Below, piece after piece: positions 18,580 to 27,531 of a DNA stretch of 64,000 nucleotides. Where the stretch lies: the NCBI RefSeq assembly GCF_035987325.1, contig NZ_CP108488.1, forward strand, positions 8,060,001-8,124,000, written 5' to 3'. Position numbers and translations under genes: made by a program. Numbering within the stretch: the stretch's first letter is position 1; each line of letters starts with the position of its first letter. The notes under the pieces are model-generated. The model saw nothing but the letters and a program-made list of their open reading frames with translations. It searched no databases and was not told the DNA's origin. Source of the stretch: Streptomyces sp. NBC_01244 (lineage in GTDB: Bacteria > Actinomycetota > Actinomycetes > Streptomycetales > Streptomycetaceae).

Positions 18580-19443
18580 ATGGGCACGACGGAGCAAAGC
18601 GACCCCGAGCCCCCGCCGCCCGGGGGAGTGCTCTGGACCATCGCCGGAGACGTCCGCGCGCTGCTCATGCTGCCCGCCGCCTTCACCCTGCAGGTCGCCC
18701 ACCCCGCCATCGGCGCCGGGGTCGACGAGCACTCCGTCTTCCGCACCGACCCCTGGGGCCGAGGCGAGCGCTCCCTGCGCTCCGTCCAGCTGTGGGTGTA
18801 CGGCGGGGCGGACGCCGCGGCCGAGGGGCGCCGGGTGCGCCGCCTGCACAAGGAGATCCAGGGCACCGACACCCGGGGGCGCCGCTACCACTCCCTCGAC
18901 CCGGCCTGCTACGCCTGGGTGCATGCCACCGGCTTCCCGGTCTACCTGTACGCCGGCCGCTACCTGCTGCGCCCCTTCACCCCCGCCCAGGAGCGCCGGC
19001 TCTACCAGGAGTGGCTCCAGGTCGGCCGCATCCTCGGTCTGCGCGACCGGGACATGCCGCAGAGCATCGAGGAGTACTGGCCGTACTACCACCGGATGCT
19101 GGCCGAGGAGATCGAGCCCACCAAGGTCGCCCGCGAACTCCTCGCCACCGACGCGCCCCTGCCCCGCCCCGCCGGCGGCCCGCTGCCGGTCCGTCTGCTG
19201 CTGCGCCTGACCTGGCCCGTCCTGCGGGCCGCCTTCCTGCACTTCCGGGCCTTCGTCACCGCCGGCTACATGCCGCCCGAGGCGCGCGCCGCCATCGGTC
19301 TGGAATGGACCCCGGCCCAGGAGCGCCGCCTGCGCCGCTTCAGCACGGCCGTACGCCTCCTCGTACCCCTCTTGCCGGAGCGCCTGCGCTACCTCCCGAT
19401 CGCCCGCGCCGCCCGGGCGCGCGTACGCGCCGCCGCCCGCTGA
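18580..19443 (+). CDS. oxygenase MpaB family protein (DUF2236)
   Basis: A 287-residue protein of the MpaB/latex-clearing-protein-like family. The conserved N-terminal motif LLMLPAAFTLQVAHPAIGAG is present, as are a mid-region H-x-TGF segment (YAWVHATGFPVY) and a YWPYYHRML block. In characterised relatives these histidines bind a b-type haem. Reactions range from polyisoprene cleavage to meroterpenoid oxidation, so the substrate here is unknown. ATG 18580 has a GGGAG stretch upstream. Transcribed alone. Confidence 0.8.
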   Translation: MGTTEQSDPEPPPPGGVLWTIAGDVRALLMLPAAFTLQVAHPAIGAGVDEHSVFRTDPWGRGERSLRSVQLWVYGGADAAAEGRRVRRLHKEIQGTDTRGRRYHSLDPACYAWVHATGFPVYLYAGRYLLRPFTPAQERRLYQEWLQVGRILGLRDRDMPQSIEEYWPYYHRMLAEEIEPTKVARELLATDAPLPRPAGGPLPVRLLLRLTWPVLRAAFLHFRAFVTAGYMPPEARAAIGLEWTPAQERRLRRFSTAVRLLVPLLPERLRYLPIARAARARVRAAAR

Positions 19444-19477
19444 GGGGCGACGGCGCGCGGCTTCGCGGGGCGGCGGG

Positions 19478-21004
19478 TCAGTGGTCGTGCACGGAGTCCG
19501 TCGCGGAGATCTTCTTCCAGGACTTCGGCTCGGCAGCCGGCTTGGCGGCCGGTGAGCGCAGGGTGCGGTTGCCCGGAGCCGCGGCCGGCAGCTTCTTCGT
19601 CGTGTTCAGCGCGGAGGCGTCCGGCTTGCCCGGGGTGTAGAGCCAGGTCTCGAAGAGCTGCGCGAGCGGCTGGTTCGAGACCTTCTCCGCGTAGCGGACG
19701 AAGTCGCCGACCTTGGCGTTGCCGTAGGCGCGCTCGGTCGGCCAGCCCTTCAGGATCCGGAAGAACTTCTCGTCGCCGATCTGGTTGCGCAGAGCCTGGA
19801 GGGCGATCGCCCCGCGGTCGTAGACGGCTCCGTGGAACTGGTTCTCCGGACCCGGGTCACCCGGCTTGACCTGCCAGAACGGGTCCTCGGCCGGCCGCAG
19901 GCCGTACGCCCAGTCCGCGAGCTCCTGAGCGGTTCCCTCGCCCTGCTTCTCCGACCACAGCCACTGGCTGTAGCGGGCGAAGCCCTCGTTGACCCAGATG
20001 TCCTTCCAGCCGTCGACCGACACGCTGTCCCCGTACCACTGGTGGGCCAGCTCGTGCACGACCACGGACACGTTCGCGCCGTTCGCGAACTGCCGGGGAC
20101 TGTAGAACGGCCGGGTCTGCGTCTCCAGCGCGAACCCGGTGGGCACGTTCGGCACGTAACCGCCGAGCGCGTTGAACGGGTACGGACCGAACACCCCCTC
20201 CAGCCACTCCGCGACCTCACCGGTCCGCTCCACGCTGGCGCGCGCCGCGCCCGCGTTGTCGCCGAGGTCCTGGCTGTAGGCGTTCAGGATCGGCAGCCCG
20301 CTCGCCGTCTTGTCGGTGGTGATGTCGAACTTGCCGATGGCCAGGGTGGCGAGGTACGTGGCCTGCGGCTTGTTCGAGCGCCAGTTGTACCGGGTCCAGC
20401 CAAGCCGCGAACTCTGCGACTGCAGCACGCCGTTGCTGATGGCCTGGGTGCCGTCGGGCACGTTCACCGACACGTCGAAGGTGGCCTTGTCGAGCGGGTG
20501 GTCGTTGCTCGGGAACCACCAGATCGCCGAGTCGGGCTCCTGCGCGGCGACGCCGCCGTCCGGGGTGCGCTGCCAGGCGGTGAAGCCGTCGACCTTGAAC
20601 TCGGAGGGCTTGCCCGCGTACTTGACGACCACGCTCGACTGCTTGCCGCGCTGGAGCGGGGTGGCCGGGGTGACCTCCAGCTCCTGGGTGCCGGACTTGG
20701 CGAACTTCGCCTTGACCCCGTTGACCCGGATCTCGCTGACGTCCAGACCGAAGTCCAGGTTGAAGCGGGACAGGTCCTGCTTCGCGGTGGTGAGCAGGGT
20801 GGCGGTGCCCTCCAGCAGGTCGGTCTTCGGCTGGTACTGGAGGCGCAGGTCGTAATGGGACACCTCGTACCCGCCGTTGCCGCTGGCCGGGTAGTAGGGA
20901 TCGCCGATACCCGGTGCGCCCGGAACGGAGCTCGCCGCCGACGCCGGGATCACCAGCAGAAGGGAGGCGGCGAGCACGCTCGGGGCGATGACTTTGCGGT
21001 GCAC
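19478..21004 (-). CDS. secreted M1 family zinc aminopeptidase
   Basis: A 508-residue exported M1 metallopeptidase. An N-terminal signal (VIAPSVLAASLLLVIPASA) is followed by an all-beta domain to about residue 220, then the catalytic domain with HELAHQWYGDS and, 18 residues after the second His, the zinc-ligand Glu in WVNEGFARY. It lacks the GxMEN exopeptidase motif in its usual form (GFALETQTR is at that position), which occurs in a Streptomyces secreted subgroup. GTG 21004 is chosen because GGAG sits six bases upstream; a GTG at 21052 lacks one. The C terminus is Ala/Lys/Pro-rich. Confidence 0.9.
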   Translation of the reverse strand: MHRKVIAPSVLAASLLLVIPASAASSVPGAPGIGDPYYPASGNGGYEVSHYDLRLQYQPKTDLLEGTATLLTTAKQDLSRFNLDFGLDVSEIRVNGVKAKFAKSGTQELEVTPATPLQRGKQSSVVVKYAGKPSEFKVDGFTAWQRTPDGGVAAQEPDSAIWWFPSNDHPLDKATFDVSVNVPDGTQAISNGVLQSQSSRLGWTRYNWRSNKPQATYLATLAIGKFDITTDKTASGLPILNAYSQDLGDNAGAARASVERTGEVAEWLEGVFGPYPFNALGGYVPNVPTGFALETQTRPFYSPRQFANGANVSVVVHELAHQWYGDSVSVDGWKDIWVNEGFARYSQWLWSEKQGEGTAQELADWAYGLRPAEDPFWQVKPGDPGPENQFHGAVYDRGAIALQALRNQIGDEKFFRILKGWPTERAYGNAKVGDFVRYAEKVSNQPLAQLFETWLYTPGKPDASALNTTKKLPAAAPGNRTLRSPAAKPAAEPKSWKKISATDSVHDH

Positions 21005-21212
21005 CTTTGACTCCAAAGGGTTGGGGAGTGGCTTCCGTTCGACCGTATTCACGCCCGGGACCCCACGTCATGGCTACGGCGCCTCCTGTCACACGATCGC
21101 CACGCGTCTGAAAGACGCCCGTGCGGAACGCGCCCGATCCGGGACGCAGCGACACCCCGCGCACCGCTCCCGGCTGCGCGGACCGATGTCCTGATCTGCG
21201 GTTCAGCCGTCA

Positions 21213-21241
21213 TTGCCCGCGCGTTCGCAGCGTCCTAGCGT
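21213..21241 (+). promoter_or_regulatory. vegetative-type promoter
   Basis: TTGCCC (21213-21218) and TAGCGT (21236-21241) with a 17-base spacer fit the Streptomyces HrdB consensus. Transcription would start near 21248, giving about a 50-base leader to the hydrolase gene at 21299. Confidence 0.6.
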
Positions 21242-21298
21242 TGAGGTCGTGGCCCCCGAGTCGGCCGCGAACCCCACCCTCGTGAGAACGGCACCCCC

Positions 21299-21874
21299 AT
21301 GGCTACCACCACCCTGCGTCAGCTCAACGGCTTCGACGAGACCCCCGCGACCTTCGAGGACGCGGTCCTGGTCCTCGTCGACTACCAGAACACCTACACC
21401 GGCGGCGTCATGGAACTCGACGGCTGGGAGCCCGCGCTGGCCTCCGCCTCCCGGCTCCTCGCCCGGGCCCGCGAGGCCGGCGCCCCCGTCGTCCACATCC
21501 GGGACGGCGGATACGGCGTCGACACCGAGCCGGGCACCCTCCATGCCTCGGTCGCACCCCTGGCCGGCGAGGCCGTCGTCACCAAGTCCGTACCGAACGG
21601 CTTCCACCGCACCGATCTCCACGAGATCATCGAGGCCACCGGCCGCAAGAACCTGATCATCGCCGGGTTCATGACCAACATGTGCACCCTCTTCACCACC
21701 GAGGGCGCCTTCCTACACGGCTACGCCCCGACGGTCGTCGCCGATGCCTCGGCGACGCGGGCGCTGGAAAGCCCGGCCGGAGCCCTGACCGCGCGGCAGA
21801 TCCACCAGGCGGCCCTCGCCACGGTCACCGAGCTCTACGGAGTGGTCGTCGCCACCGGAGCCGAAGTGAAGTAG
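21299..21874 (+). CDS. cysteine hydrolase (isochorismatase family)
   Basis: A 191-residue isochorismatase-like hydrolase. The catalytic triad is visible: Asp in LVLVDYQNTY, Lys in VVTKSVPNGF and Cys in MTNMCTLFTTEG. The triad with cysteine points to an amidase, nicotinamidase-like or ureidoacrylate-type reaction rather than true isochorismate hydrolysis. Substrate not predictable. ATG 21299 is the first start after the predicted promoter; the ribosome binding site is weak. Monocistronic, ending in a hairpin that begins at the base after the stop codon. Confidence 0.85.
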   Translation: MATTTLRQLNGFDETPATFEDAVLVLVDYQNTYTGGVMELDGWEPALASASRLLARAREAGAPVVHIRDGGYGVDTEPGTLHASVAPLAGEAVVTKSVPNGFHRTDLHEIIEATGRKNLIIAGFMTNMCTLFTTEGAFLHGYAPTVVADASATRALESPAGALTARQIHQAALATVTELYGVVVATGAEVK

Positions 21875-21898
21875 CGCCGGACCGCCCCCGGTCCGGCG
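21875..21898 (+). terminator. hairpin terminator after the cysteine hydrolase
   Basis: Perfect 10-bp stem CGCCGGACCG / CGGTCCGGCG with a four-base C loop, starting immediately after the TAG stop. Confidence 0.8.
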
Positions 21899-21963
21899 AG
21901 GCCCTGCCGGAGCGGGGGCCGGGCATGTCGAACGTCCCGGAAGCGGAGCCTCGCGTACCGCAC

Positions 21964-21992
21964 TTCTCTCCCTACCAAGCAGTCGTTAGCCT
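21964..21992 (+). promoter_or_regulatory. promoter for a leaderless transcript
   Basis: TAGCCT at 21987-21992 is separated by six bases (GCCCGC) from ATG 21999, with a weak -35 (TTCTCT) 17 bases upstream. This spacing puts transcription start on or next to the A of the start codon. No ribosome binding site is present. Confidence 0.6.
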
Positions 21993-21998
21993 GCCCGC

Positions 21999-22862
21999 AT
22001 GACTCTTCCGGAGCACGCCGCCCGCAGCTGCTGGCACGGGGCGATCAACCCGCTGCACTCCACCGTCTACTTCTCGCCCGACCTCGGCAAGGAATTCGCC
22101 GCCCTCGGGATCACCGACCGCAACGCCGTCAACCTCGCCTCCCGCTCCGCCGCCATGGGCGCGGTCGGCGCGGGCACGGTGACGGCCACCTTCTACAACT
22201 ACCGCCACGACCTCATCGCCCGGCACCTGCCCGCCGTCTGGGACACCGCCACCCCCGAGCAGGTCCTCGCCGCCCGGCTGCGGGCCGCGGACAGCACGCT
22301 GCGCCGGCTCCTCGGCGAGGAGACCATCGCCTCCCCCGAGATCGCCGAGGCCGCCGGGCTGGCGATGCGCGCGACCGAGGCCTGCACCCGGCACGCCCGT
22401 ACGCTCTACTCGGCCCACGCGGACCTCCCCATACCCGAGGAGCCCCACCTCAAGCTGTGGCACGCCACCACCCTGCTGCGCGAGCACCGCGGCGACGGGC
22501 ACCTCGTCGCCCTGCTCACCCTCGGCCTGGATCCGGTTGAGGCCCTGGTCAGCCACACGGCCAGCGGCCACGGCATGACCCCGAAGTACCTCAAGTACAT
22601 CCGCGGCTGGGACCAGTCCGACCTCGACGCGGCCGCGGACCGGCTGCGCGAGCGCGGCCTGCTCGACGCCGGGGGCGAGCTCACGCCCGAGGGCGCGGAG
22701 CTGCGCGAAGCGCTGGAGACGGAAACCGACCGCCTCGACGAGGCTCCGTACGAGCACCTCGGCGCGGCCTCGGTCGCCCGGCTCGCGGAGATCGGCGGCG
22801 GTCTCACCGTCCAGGCCTTCGTCGCCGGAGCCTTCCCGGGGGACCTCATGGGCAAGGCCTGA
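21999..22862 (+). CDS. SCO6745 family protein
   Basis: A 287-residue, mostly helical protein with the family signature near the N terminus: a WHGAINPLHSTVYFSP block, then AVNLASRSAAMGAVGAGTV and the ATFYNYRHDL motif. The C-terminal third resembles a winged-helix module (..AADRLRERGLLDAGGELTPEG..), so DNA binding is possible. No reaction is known for the family. Apparently translated from a leaderless mRNA. Located before tex; no operon partner. Confidence 0.8.
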   Translation: MTLPEHAARSCWHGAINPLHSTVYFSPDLGKEFAALGITDRNAVNLASRSAAMGAVGAGTVTATFYNYRHDLIARHLPAVWDTATPEQVLAARLRAADSTLRRLLGEETIASPEIAEAAGLAMRATEACTRHARTLYSAHADLPIPEEPHLKLWHATTLLREHRGDGHLVALLTLGLDPVEALVSHTASGHGMTPKYLKYIRGWDQSDLDAAADRLRERGLLDAGGELTPEGAELREALETETDRLDEAPYEHLGAASVARLAEIGGGLTVQAFVAGAFPGDLMGKA

Positions 22863-22903
22863 GACCCGGACCGGGCCCGGCTCCCGACGTCCGCCGCCGC
22901 CAC

Positions 22904-22919
22904 CTGCCACAATTGGCAG
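22904..22919. promoter_or_regulatory. inverted repeat upstream of tex
   Basis: CTGCCA-CAAT-TGGCAG, 6-bp perfect arms, overlaps a CACAAT that could serve as a -10 element for tex. It could be an operator or coincidental. Confidence 0.3.
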
Positions 22920-22927
22920 CCTTCCGA

Positions 22928-22969
22928 CGCAGCACGCAGCACGCAGCAGGCTGCACGCAGTACGCAGCA
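22928..22969. repeat. six tandem heptamers in the tex leader
   Basis: Six 7-base units in register: CGCAGCA three times, GGCTGCA, CGCAGTA and CGCAGCA. They sit 46 bases upstream of the tex start, in the predicted 5' leader. Unit number could vary between strains. Confidence 0.8.
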
Positions 22970-23014
22970 CGGACCAGCAGCACGAACACGTACGAAGGCA
23001 GGCGGGACCGCACA

Positions 23015-25516
23015 GTGACGATGTCCATCGAAGGCAGGATCGCCGAGGAGCTCGGCGTACGGGAGCGGCAGGTCAAGTCCGCCGTCGAGCTGCTCGACGG
23101 CGGCTCGACCGTGCCGTTCATCGCGCGCTACCGCAAGGAAGCGACCGAGATGCTCGACGACGCCCAGCTGCGCACCCTGGAGGAGCGCCTGCGCTACCTG
23201 CGCGAGCTGGAGGACCGGCGGGCGGCGATCCTCGACTCCGTCCGGGAGCAGGGCAAGCTCGACGCCGAGCTGGAGGCCCGCATCAACGCGGCCGACACCA
23301 AGGCACGGCTGGAGGACATCTACCTCCCCTTCAAGACCAAGCGCCGCACCAAGGCACAGATCGCCCGCGAGGCAGGCCTCGCGCCGCTCGCCGAGGGGCT
23401 GCTGGCCGATCCGTCGCAGGAACCGGCCGTGGCGGCCGCCGCGTTCGTCGACACGGACAAGGGCGTGGCCGACGCGGCCGCCGCCCTGGAGGGCGCCCGC
23501 TCCATCCTCACCGAGAAGTTCGGCGAGGACGCCGACCTCATCGGCGAACTGCGCGAGCGCATGTGGGGCCGCGGCCGGCTCGCCGCGAAGGTCCGCGAGG
23601 GCAAGGAGGAGGCGGGCGCCAAGTTCGCCGACTACTTCGACTTCACCGAGCCGTTCACCGCCCTCCCCTCGCACCGCGTGCTCGCCATGCTCCGCGGGGA
23701 GAAGGAGGACGTGCTCGACCTCACCCTGGAGCCCGAAGAGCCGAGCGACACGCCCGGGCCTTCCACGTACGAGGGCATGGTCGCCCGCCGCTTCGGCATC
23801 AACGATCGCGGCCGCCCCGGCGACAAGTGGCTCGCCGACACCGTCCGCTGGGCCTGGCGCACGAAGATCCAGGTGCACCTCGGCCTCGACCTGCGCTCCC
23901 GGCTGCGCGCGGCCGCCGAGGACGAGGCGGTACGGGTCTTCGCGTTCAACCTGCGCGACCTGCTGCTCGCCGCACCCGCCGGCACCCGCGCCACGCTCGG
24001 ACTGGACCCGGGCTTCCGCACCGGCGTGAAGGTGGCCGTGGTGGACGCCACCGGCAAGGTGGTCGCCACCGAGGTGATCTATCCGCACGTGCCCGCGAAC
24101 AAGTGGGACGACGCGCTGGCCAAGCTGGCCCGCCTCGCCAAGGAGCACGCGGTCGAGCTCGTGGCCATCGGCAACGGCACGGCCTCCCGGGAGACCGACA
24201 AGCTCGCCGCGGACCTCATCACCCGCCACCCCGAGCTGAAGCTCACCAAGGTGATGGTCTCGGAGGCCGGCGCCTCCGTGTACTCGGCGTCCGCCTTCGC
24301 CTCGCAGGAACTCCCGGACATGGACGTGTCCTTGCGCGGCGCGGTCTCCATCGCCCGGCGCCTGCAGGACCCGCTCGCCGAACTGGTGAAGATCGACCCG
24401 AAGTCGATCGGCGTCGGCCAGTACCAGCACGACCTGTCCGAGGTGAAGCTCTCGCGTTCGCTCGACGCCGTGGTCGAGGACTGTGTGAACGGCGTCGGCG
24501 TCGACGTCAACACCGCGTCCGCGCCGCTGCTTTCGCGCGTGTCGGGCATCAGCGGCGGACTCGCCGAGAACATCGTGGCGCACCGCGATGCCAACGGCCC
24601 CTTCCGCAACCGCAAGGGGCTCAAGGACGTGGCCCGGCTGGGCCCGAAGGCGTACGAACAGTGCGCGGGCTTCCTGCGGATCCGCGGCGGGGACGACCCG
24701 CTGGACTCCTCCAGCGTGCACCCCGAGGCCTACCCGGTGGTCCGTACGATGGGCAAGACGGCGGGCAGCGAGGTGGCGGCCCTGATCGGCAACACCGGTG
24801 TGCTGCGCTCGCTGCGACCGGAGCAGTTCGTCACGGAGGCCTTCGGCCTGCCGACGGTCACGGACATCCTGCGCGAGCTGGAGAAGCCGGGCCGGGACCC
24901 GCGGCCCGCGTTCAAGACGGCGACCTTCAAGGAGGGAGTCGAGAAGATCGGCGACCTGGCCCCCGGGATGATCCTGGAAGGCGTGGTCACCAATGTGGCC
25001 GCCTTCGGCGCCTTCATCGACATCGGCGTCCACCAGGACGGGCTGGCGCACGTCTCGGCCCTGTCGAAGAACTTCGTCAAGGACCCGCGGGACGTGGTGA
25101 AGCCGGGCGACATCGTCCGGGTCAAGGTCATGGACGTGGACATCCCGCGCAAGCGCATCTCGCTGACGCTGCGCCTGGAGGACGAGGCGGAGCGAGGCGG
25201 CGCCGACGGTGGCGCCCCGAGGCAGCGCGAGGAGCGGGGCGAGCGGCGGGGCGGCGGCCGGCCCCCGCAGCAGCGCGGCCCGGCGGGCGGCCAGGGAAGC
25301 CAGGGCGGTCAGGGCGGCGGCGAGCGCGGCCAGGGCGGCCAGGGCGGCTCCCGCGACGGCGGCAAGGGCCGCCGCCAGGGCGGTCAGGGCGGCGGCGGCC
25401 CGCGTCAGGGCGGTCAGGGCGGCGGCGCTCCGGCCCCCGCCAACAGCGCGATGGCCGACGCCCTGCGCCGGGCGGGGCTCAGCGGCCCCGACGAGCGGGG
25501 TGGCCGCAAGCGCTAG
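23015..25516 (+). CDS. tex: Tex family RNA-binding transcription accessory protein
   Basis: An 833-residue Tex/Spt6-like protein. Order of domains: N-terminal helical Tex domain (about 1-190), YqgF RNase H-like fold with GLDPGFRTGVKV (about 330-460), HhH/ComEA-type helices with VNTASAPLLSRVSG (about 490-560), and an S1 RNA-binding domain with GMILEGVVTNVAAFGAFIDIGVHQDGL shortened here to GVVTNVAAFGAFIDI (about 645-715). The last ~100 residues are Gly/Arg/Gln-rich RGG-like repeats. GTG 23015 or ATG 23021 are both possible; AGGCGGGA precedes them. Role: nucleic acid binding in transcription and RNA metabolism. Confidence 0.95.
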   Translation: MTMSIEGRIAEELGVRERQVKSAVELLDGGSTVPFIARYRKEATEMLDDAQLRTLEERLRYLRELEDRRAAILDSVREQGKLDAELEARINAADTKARLEDIYLPFKTKRRTKAQIAREAGLAPLAEGLLADPSQEPAVAAAAFVDTDKGVADAAAALEGARSILTEKFGEDADLIGELRERMWGRGRLAAKVREGKEEAGAKFADYFDFTEPFTALPSHRVLAMLRGEKEDVLDLTLEPEEPSDTPGPSTYEGMVARRFGINDRGRPGDKWLADTVRWAWRTKIQVHLGLDLRSRLRAAAEDEAVRVFAFNLRDLLLAAPAGTRATLGLDPGFRTGVKVAVVDATGKVVATEVIYPHVPANKWDDALAKLARLAKEHAVELVAIGNGTASRETDKLAADLITRHPELKLTKVMVSEAGASVYSASAFASQELPDMDVSLRGAVSIARRLQDPLAELVKIDPKSIGVGQYQHDLSEVKLSRSLDAVVEDCVNGVGVDVNTASAPLLSRVSGISGGLAENIVAHRDANGPFRNRKGLKDVARLGPKAYEQCAGFLRIRGGDDPLDSSSVHPEAYPVVRTMGKTAGSEVAALIGNTGVLRSLRPEQFVTEAFGLPTVTDILRELEKPGRDPRPAFKTATFKEGVEKIGDLAPGMILEGVVTNVAAFGAFIDIGVHQDGLAHVSALSKNFVKDPRDVVKPGDIVRVKVMDVDIPRKRISLTLRLEDEAERGGADGGAPRQREERGERRGGGRPPQQRGPAGGQGSQGGQGGGERGQGGQGGSRDGGKGRRQGGQGGGGPRQGGQGGGAPAPANSAMADALRRAGLSGPDERGGRKR

Positions 25517-25574
25517 CCACTCGTGGCAGTGCGTGCCGGATTGGCTGAATAGGCACCCGACATGGGGACAAACC

Positions 25575-25604
25575 TTGCCAACTCATTCGGATGATCTGTA
25601 GGGA
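25575..25604 (+). promoter_or_regulatory. vegetative-type promoter before the ImmA gene
   Basis: TTGCCA (25575-25580), an 18-base spacer and TAGGGA (25599-25604). Predicted start near 25611, giving a leader of about 145 bases that begins with the hairpin at 25614. Confidence 0.5.
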
Positions 25605-25613
25605 TGACGGAAC

Positions 25614-25650
25614 GCCCGTTCGTCTTTCGGCGAGCGGGCTTCCTTGTTTC
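25614..25650 (+). terminator. hairpin with T-rich tail (tex terminator or leader hairpin)
   Basis: GCCCGTTCG (25614-25622) pairs with CGAGCGGGC (25631-25639) over 9 bp with one G-U pair, then TTCCTTGTTT. It could end tex transcription or, as it lies just after a predicted promoter, act as an attenuator for the ImmA gene. Confidence 0.55.
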
Positions 25651-25756
25651 CCCTCGGGACCGCACTCCCGGGGTCGCCTTGAAGGCTAAGGACGTCATGC
25701 CCCAGCCCACACATACTTATCACCGTTGCCCGAGAAAGGGTCCGAAGAGGGAACAC

Positions 25757-26302
25757 ATGCGCCACCCTCAACCCAGCCTGCGCAAACGGTGTGAGGCGAT
25801 TCTCGGCCGTCTTGAACTGACACACCCCTTCTCGCTCGAAGGACTGTGCGAGCGGATAGCCGAGCAGCGGGGCCGTCCCATCCGGCTCCACCCGCTGCCC
25901 AAGGAGGCCGCGGAGTCCGGAGTGTGCGGACTGTGGGTCGGCACCGCCGCCGTGGACTACGTCTTCTACGAGGCGCAGACCACCCCGCTGCACCGGGAGC
26001 ACATCGTGCTCCACGAGATCGGCCACATCCTGTTCGGTCACCATTCGCTGGAAGTCCCCGACGAGGGCTCCCCGGGCGCCGGCGGGTCGGACGGATCCGT
26101 TCCCACCGTGCTCGGGCGCACCAACTACACCACCCGCCAGGAGCGGGAGGCGGAGATGCTCGCCAGCATGATCCGCATCCGCACGGGGACCAGCGCCCCG
26201 CACCCCGGCCACGGGGCCGCGGGCCGGGACACCCTCGCACGGCTGGAGTCCGCGATGGGCTACGAGCGGCACGGACGGGGGCCGGTTCACCGTGGCCTCT
26301 GA
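25757..26302 (+). CDS. ImmA/IrrE family metallo-endopeptidase
   Basis: A 181-residue zinc peptidase-like protein. The HExxH motif is in VLHEIGHILFGHH, with a downstream EREAEMLASMIRI that supplies the third ligand region. Such proteins usually cleave or inactivate a repressor encoded nearby. No XRE-type repressor gene adjoins it here. ATG 25757 is used (GAGG seven bases upstream); an earlier in-frame ATG at 25604 would add an unconserved 51-residue extension. It overlaps the next gene by 11 bases, so the two are translationally coupled. Confidence 0.85.
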   Translation: MRHPQPSLRKRCEAILGRLELTHPFSLEGLCERIAEQRGRPIRLHPLPKEAAESGVCGLWVGTAAVDYVFYEAQTTPLHREHIVLHEIGHILFGHHSLEVPDEGSPGAGGSDGSVPTVLGRTNYTTRQEREAEMLASMIRIRTGTSAPHPGHGAAGRDTLARLESAMGYERHGRGPVHRGL

Positions 26303-27473
26303 CCTGATCGCCTTCGGCGACGCGCTCGCCGTCCCCGGCGTCGTCTGCCTCTGGATCGCCGTCCTGCTCCGCGCGCCCGGCGCCCTGCGCGCCCCGCACC
26401 AGCGGGGCCTGTGGCTCGCCGTCGCCACCGCCGCGGCCGCGATGACCCTGAACCTCCCCGACGTCGTCGCCTACGCCATGGGCCGCGATCCGGGCTACGC
26501 GCACACCATCGGGCTGGCGCGCAACCTCATCGGCGTCCTCTCGGCCGGCGCCGTGCTCTACTTCGTGGCCGCCGCCACCCGTGGCCGCAGGCTCCAGATC
26601 GCCTCCGGGGCCGGCACGGTCCTGTGGCTGACCGTCCTCGTCGTACTGGACGCGGCCGCGCCCGACCACGGCACGCACACCATCCCGCCCGCCGGCGACC
26701 CGGTGCCCTCCCTCGCGTACTGGCTGGTGCTGATCTCCGCCCACCTGATCGCCAACACCGTCTGCGTACTGGTCTGCTGGCGCTACAGCCGCCGCGCCGA
26801 GAGCCGGGGCCTCGCCGCGGGCCTGCTGCTGTTCGCCCTGGGCACCGCGCTAGCCGGGGTGTTCTGGTTCGTGTACCTGCTCAAGGCGCTGTTCGGCTTC
26901 ACCTGGGCGATGCCCGCGAACCCGCTGCTGATGAACGTGCACGGACTGCTCCGCGCCGCCGCGATCCTCGTCCCGACGCTGTTCACCTTCCGCCGCACGG
27001 CCGCCGACGTCGCCACCGCCTGGCGGCTGTGGCCGCTCTGGCGCGACCTGGTCCACGCCGTCCCGCACGTCGCCCTCAACAAGCCGCGCGCCGGCCGGGT
27101 GCTGGAGCTGCTGTGGCCGCCGGTCCCGCGCAACCTGCTCGTCTACCGCAAGGTCATCGAGACCCGCGACGCCATCCTGATCCTGGGGGAGTACGTCGCC
27201 CCGGGCGTGCCGGAGCTCGCGCGCAGCCACGTGGCCGGCAGCGGAGTACCCGAACAGCGGGCCAGTGCGGCCGCGCTGGCCTGCGTACTGAAGGAGGCGC
27301 GGCAGGCGAAGCTGGCCGGGATCCCGCAACAGCGTGCCGACGAGGACGCCTTGGAGCTGCCCGCGGCCCTCCAGACCTGTGCCGAGGGGGGAGACCTGGA
27401 AGGCGAGACCCGCTTCCTGGTGGACGTGGCCCAGGCCTACGCCTCACCGGCCACGGCGGGCTTCACCGCGTGA
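26292..27473 (+). CDS. MAB_1171c family putative transporter (DUF6545)
   Basis: A 393-residue protein with seven predicted membrane helices in residues about 5-235 and a cytoplasmic DUF6545-type C-terminal domain beginning near RRTAADVATAWRLWPLW. The layout matches the MAB_1171c family, which commonly occurs next to ImmA/XRE genes in actinobacteria. Transport is assumed from the family name only. GTG 26292 overlaps the ImmA gene by 11 bases. The pair may form a membrane signalling unit in which the peptidase is controlled by the membrane protein (inference). Confidence 0.8.
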   Translation: MASDLIAFGDALAVPGVVCLWIAVLLRAPGALRAPHQRGLWLAVATAAAAMTLNLPDVVAYAMGRDPGYAHTIGLARNLIGVLSAGAVLYFVAAATRGRRLQIASGAGTVLWLTVLVVLDAAAPDHGTHTIPPAGDPVPSLAYWLVLISAHLIANTVCVLVCWRYSRRAESRGLAAGLLLFALGTALAGVFWFVYLLKALFGFTWAMPANPLLMNVHGLLRAAAILVPTLFTFRRTAADVATAWRLWPLWRDLVHAVPHVALNKPRAGRVLELLWPPVPRNLLVYRKVIETRDAILILGEYVAPGVPELARSHVAGSGVPEQRASAAALACVLKEARQAKLAGIPQQRADEDALELPAALQTCAEGGDLEGETRFLVDVAQAYASPATAGFTA

Positions 27474-27531
27474 ACCTGAACCCGTACAGGCAGACCCCGA
27501 ACGTGCCCGACAGCCAGGAAGCGAACGTCTC

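Noticed and set aside
22406..25051. 881-codon minus-strand frame across tex
   Set aside because: No recognisable domain, and tex on the other strand is certain.
25604..25756. N-terminal extension of the ImmA protein from ATG 25604
   Set aside because: The ATG overlaps the predicted -10 element and the reading runs through a terminator-like hairpin; ATG 25757 has a ribosome binding site.
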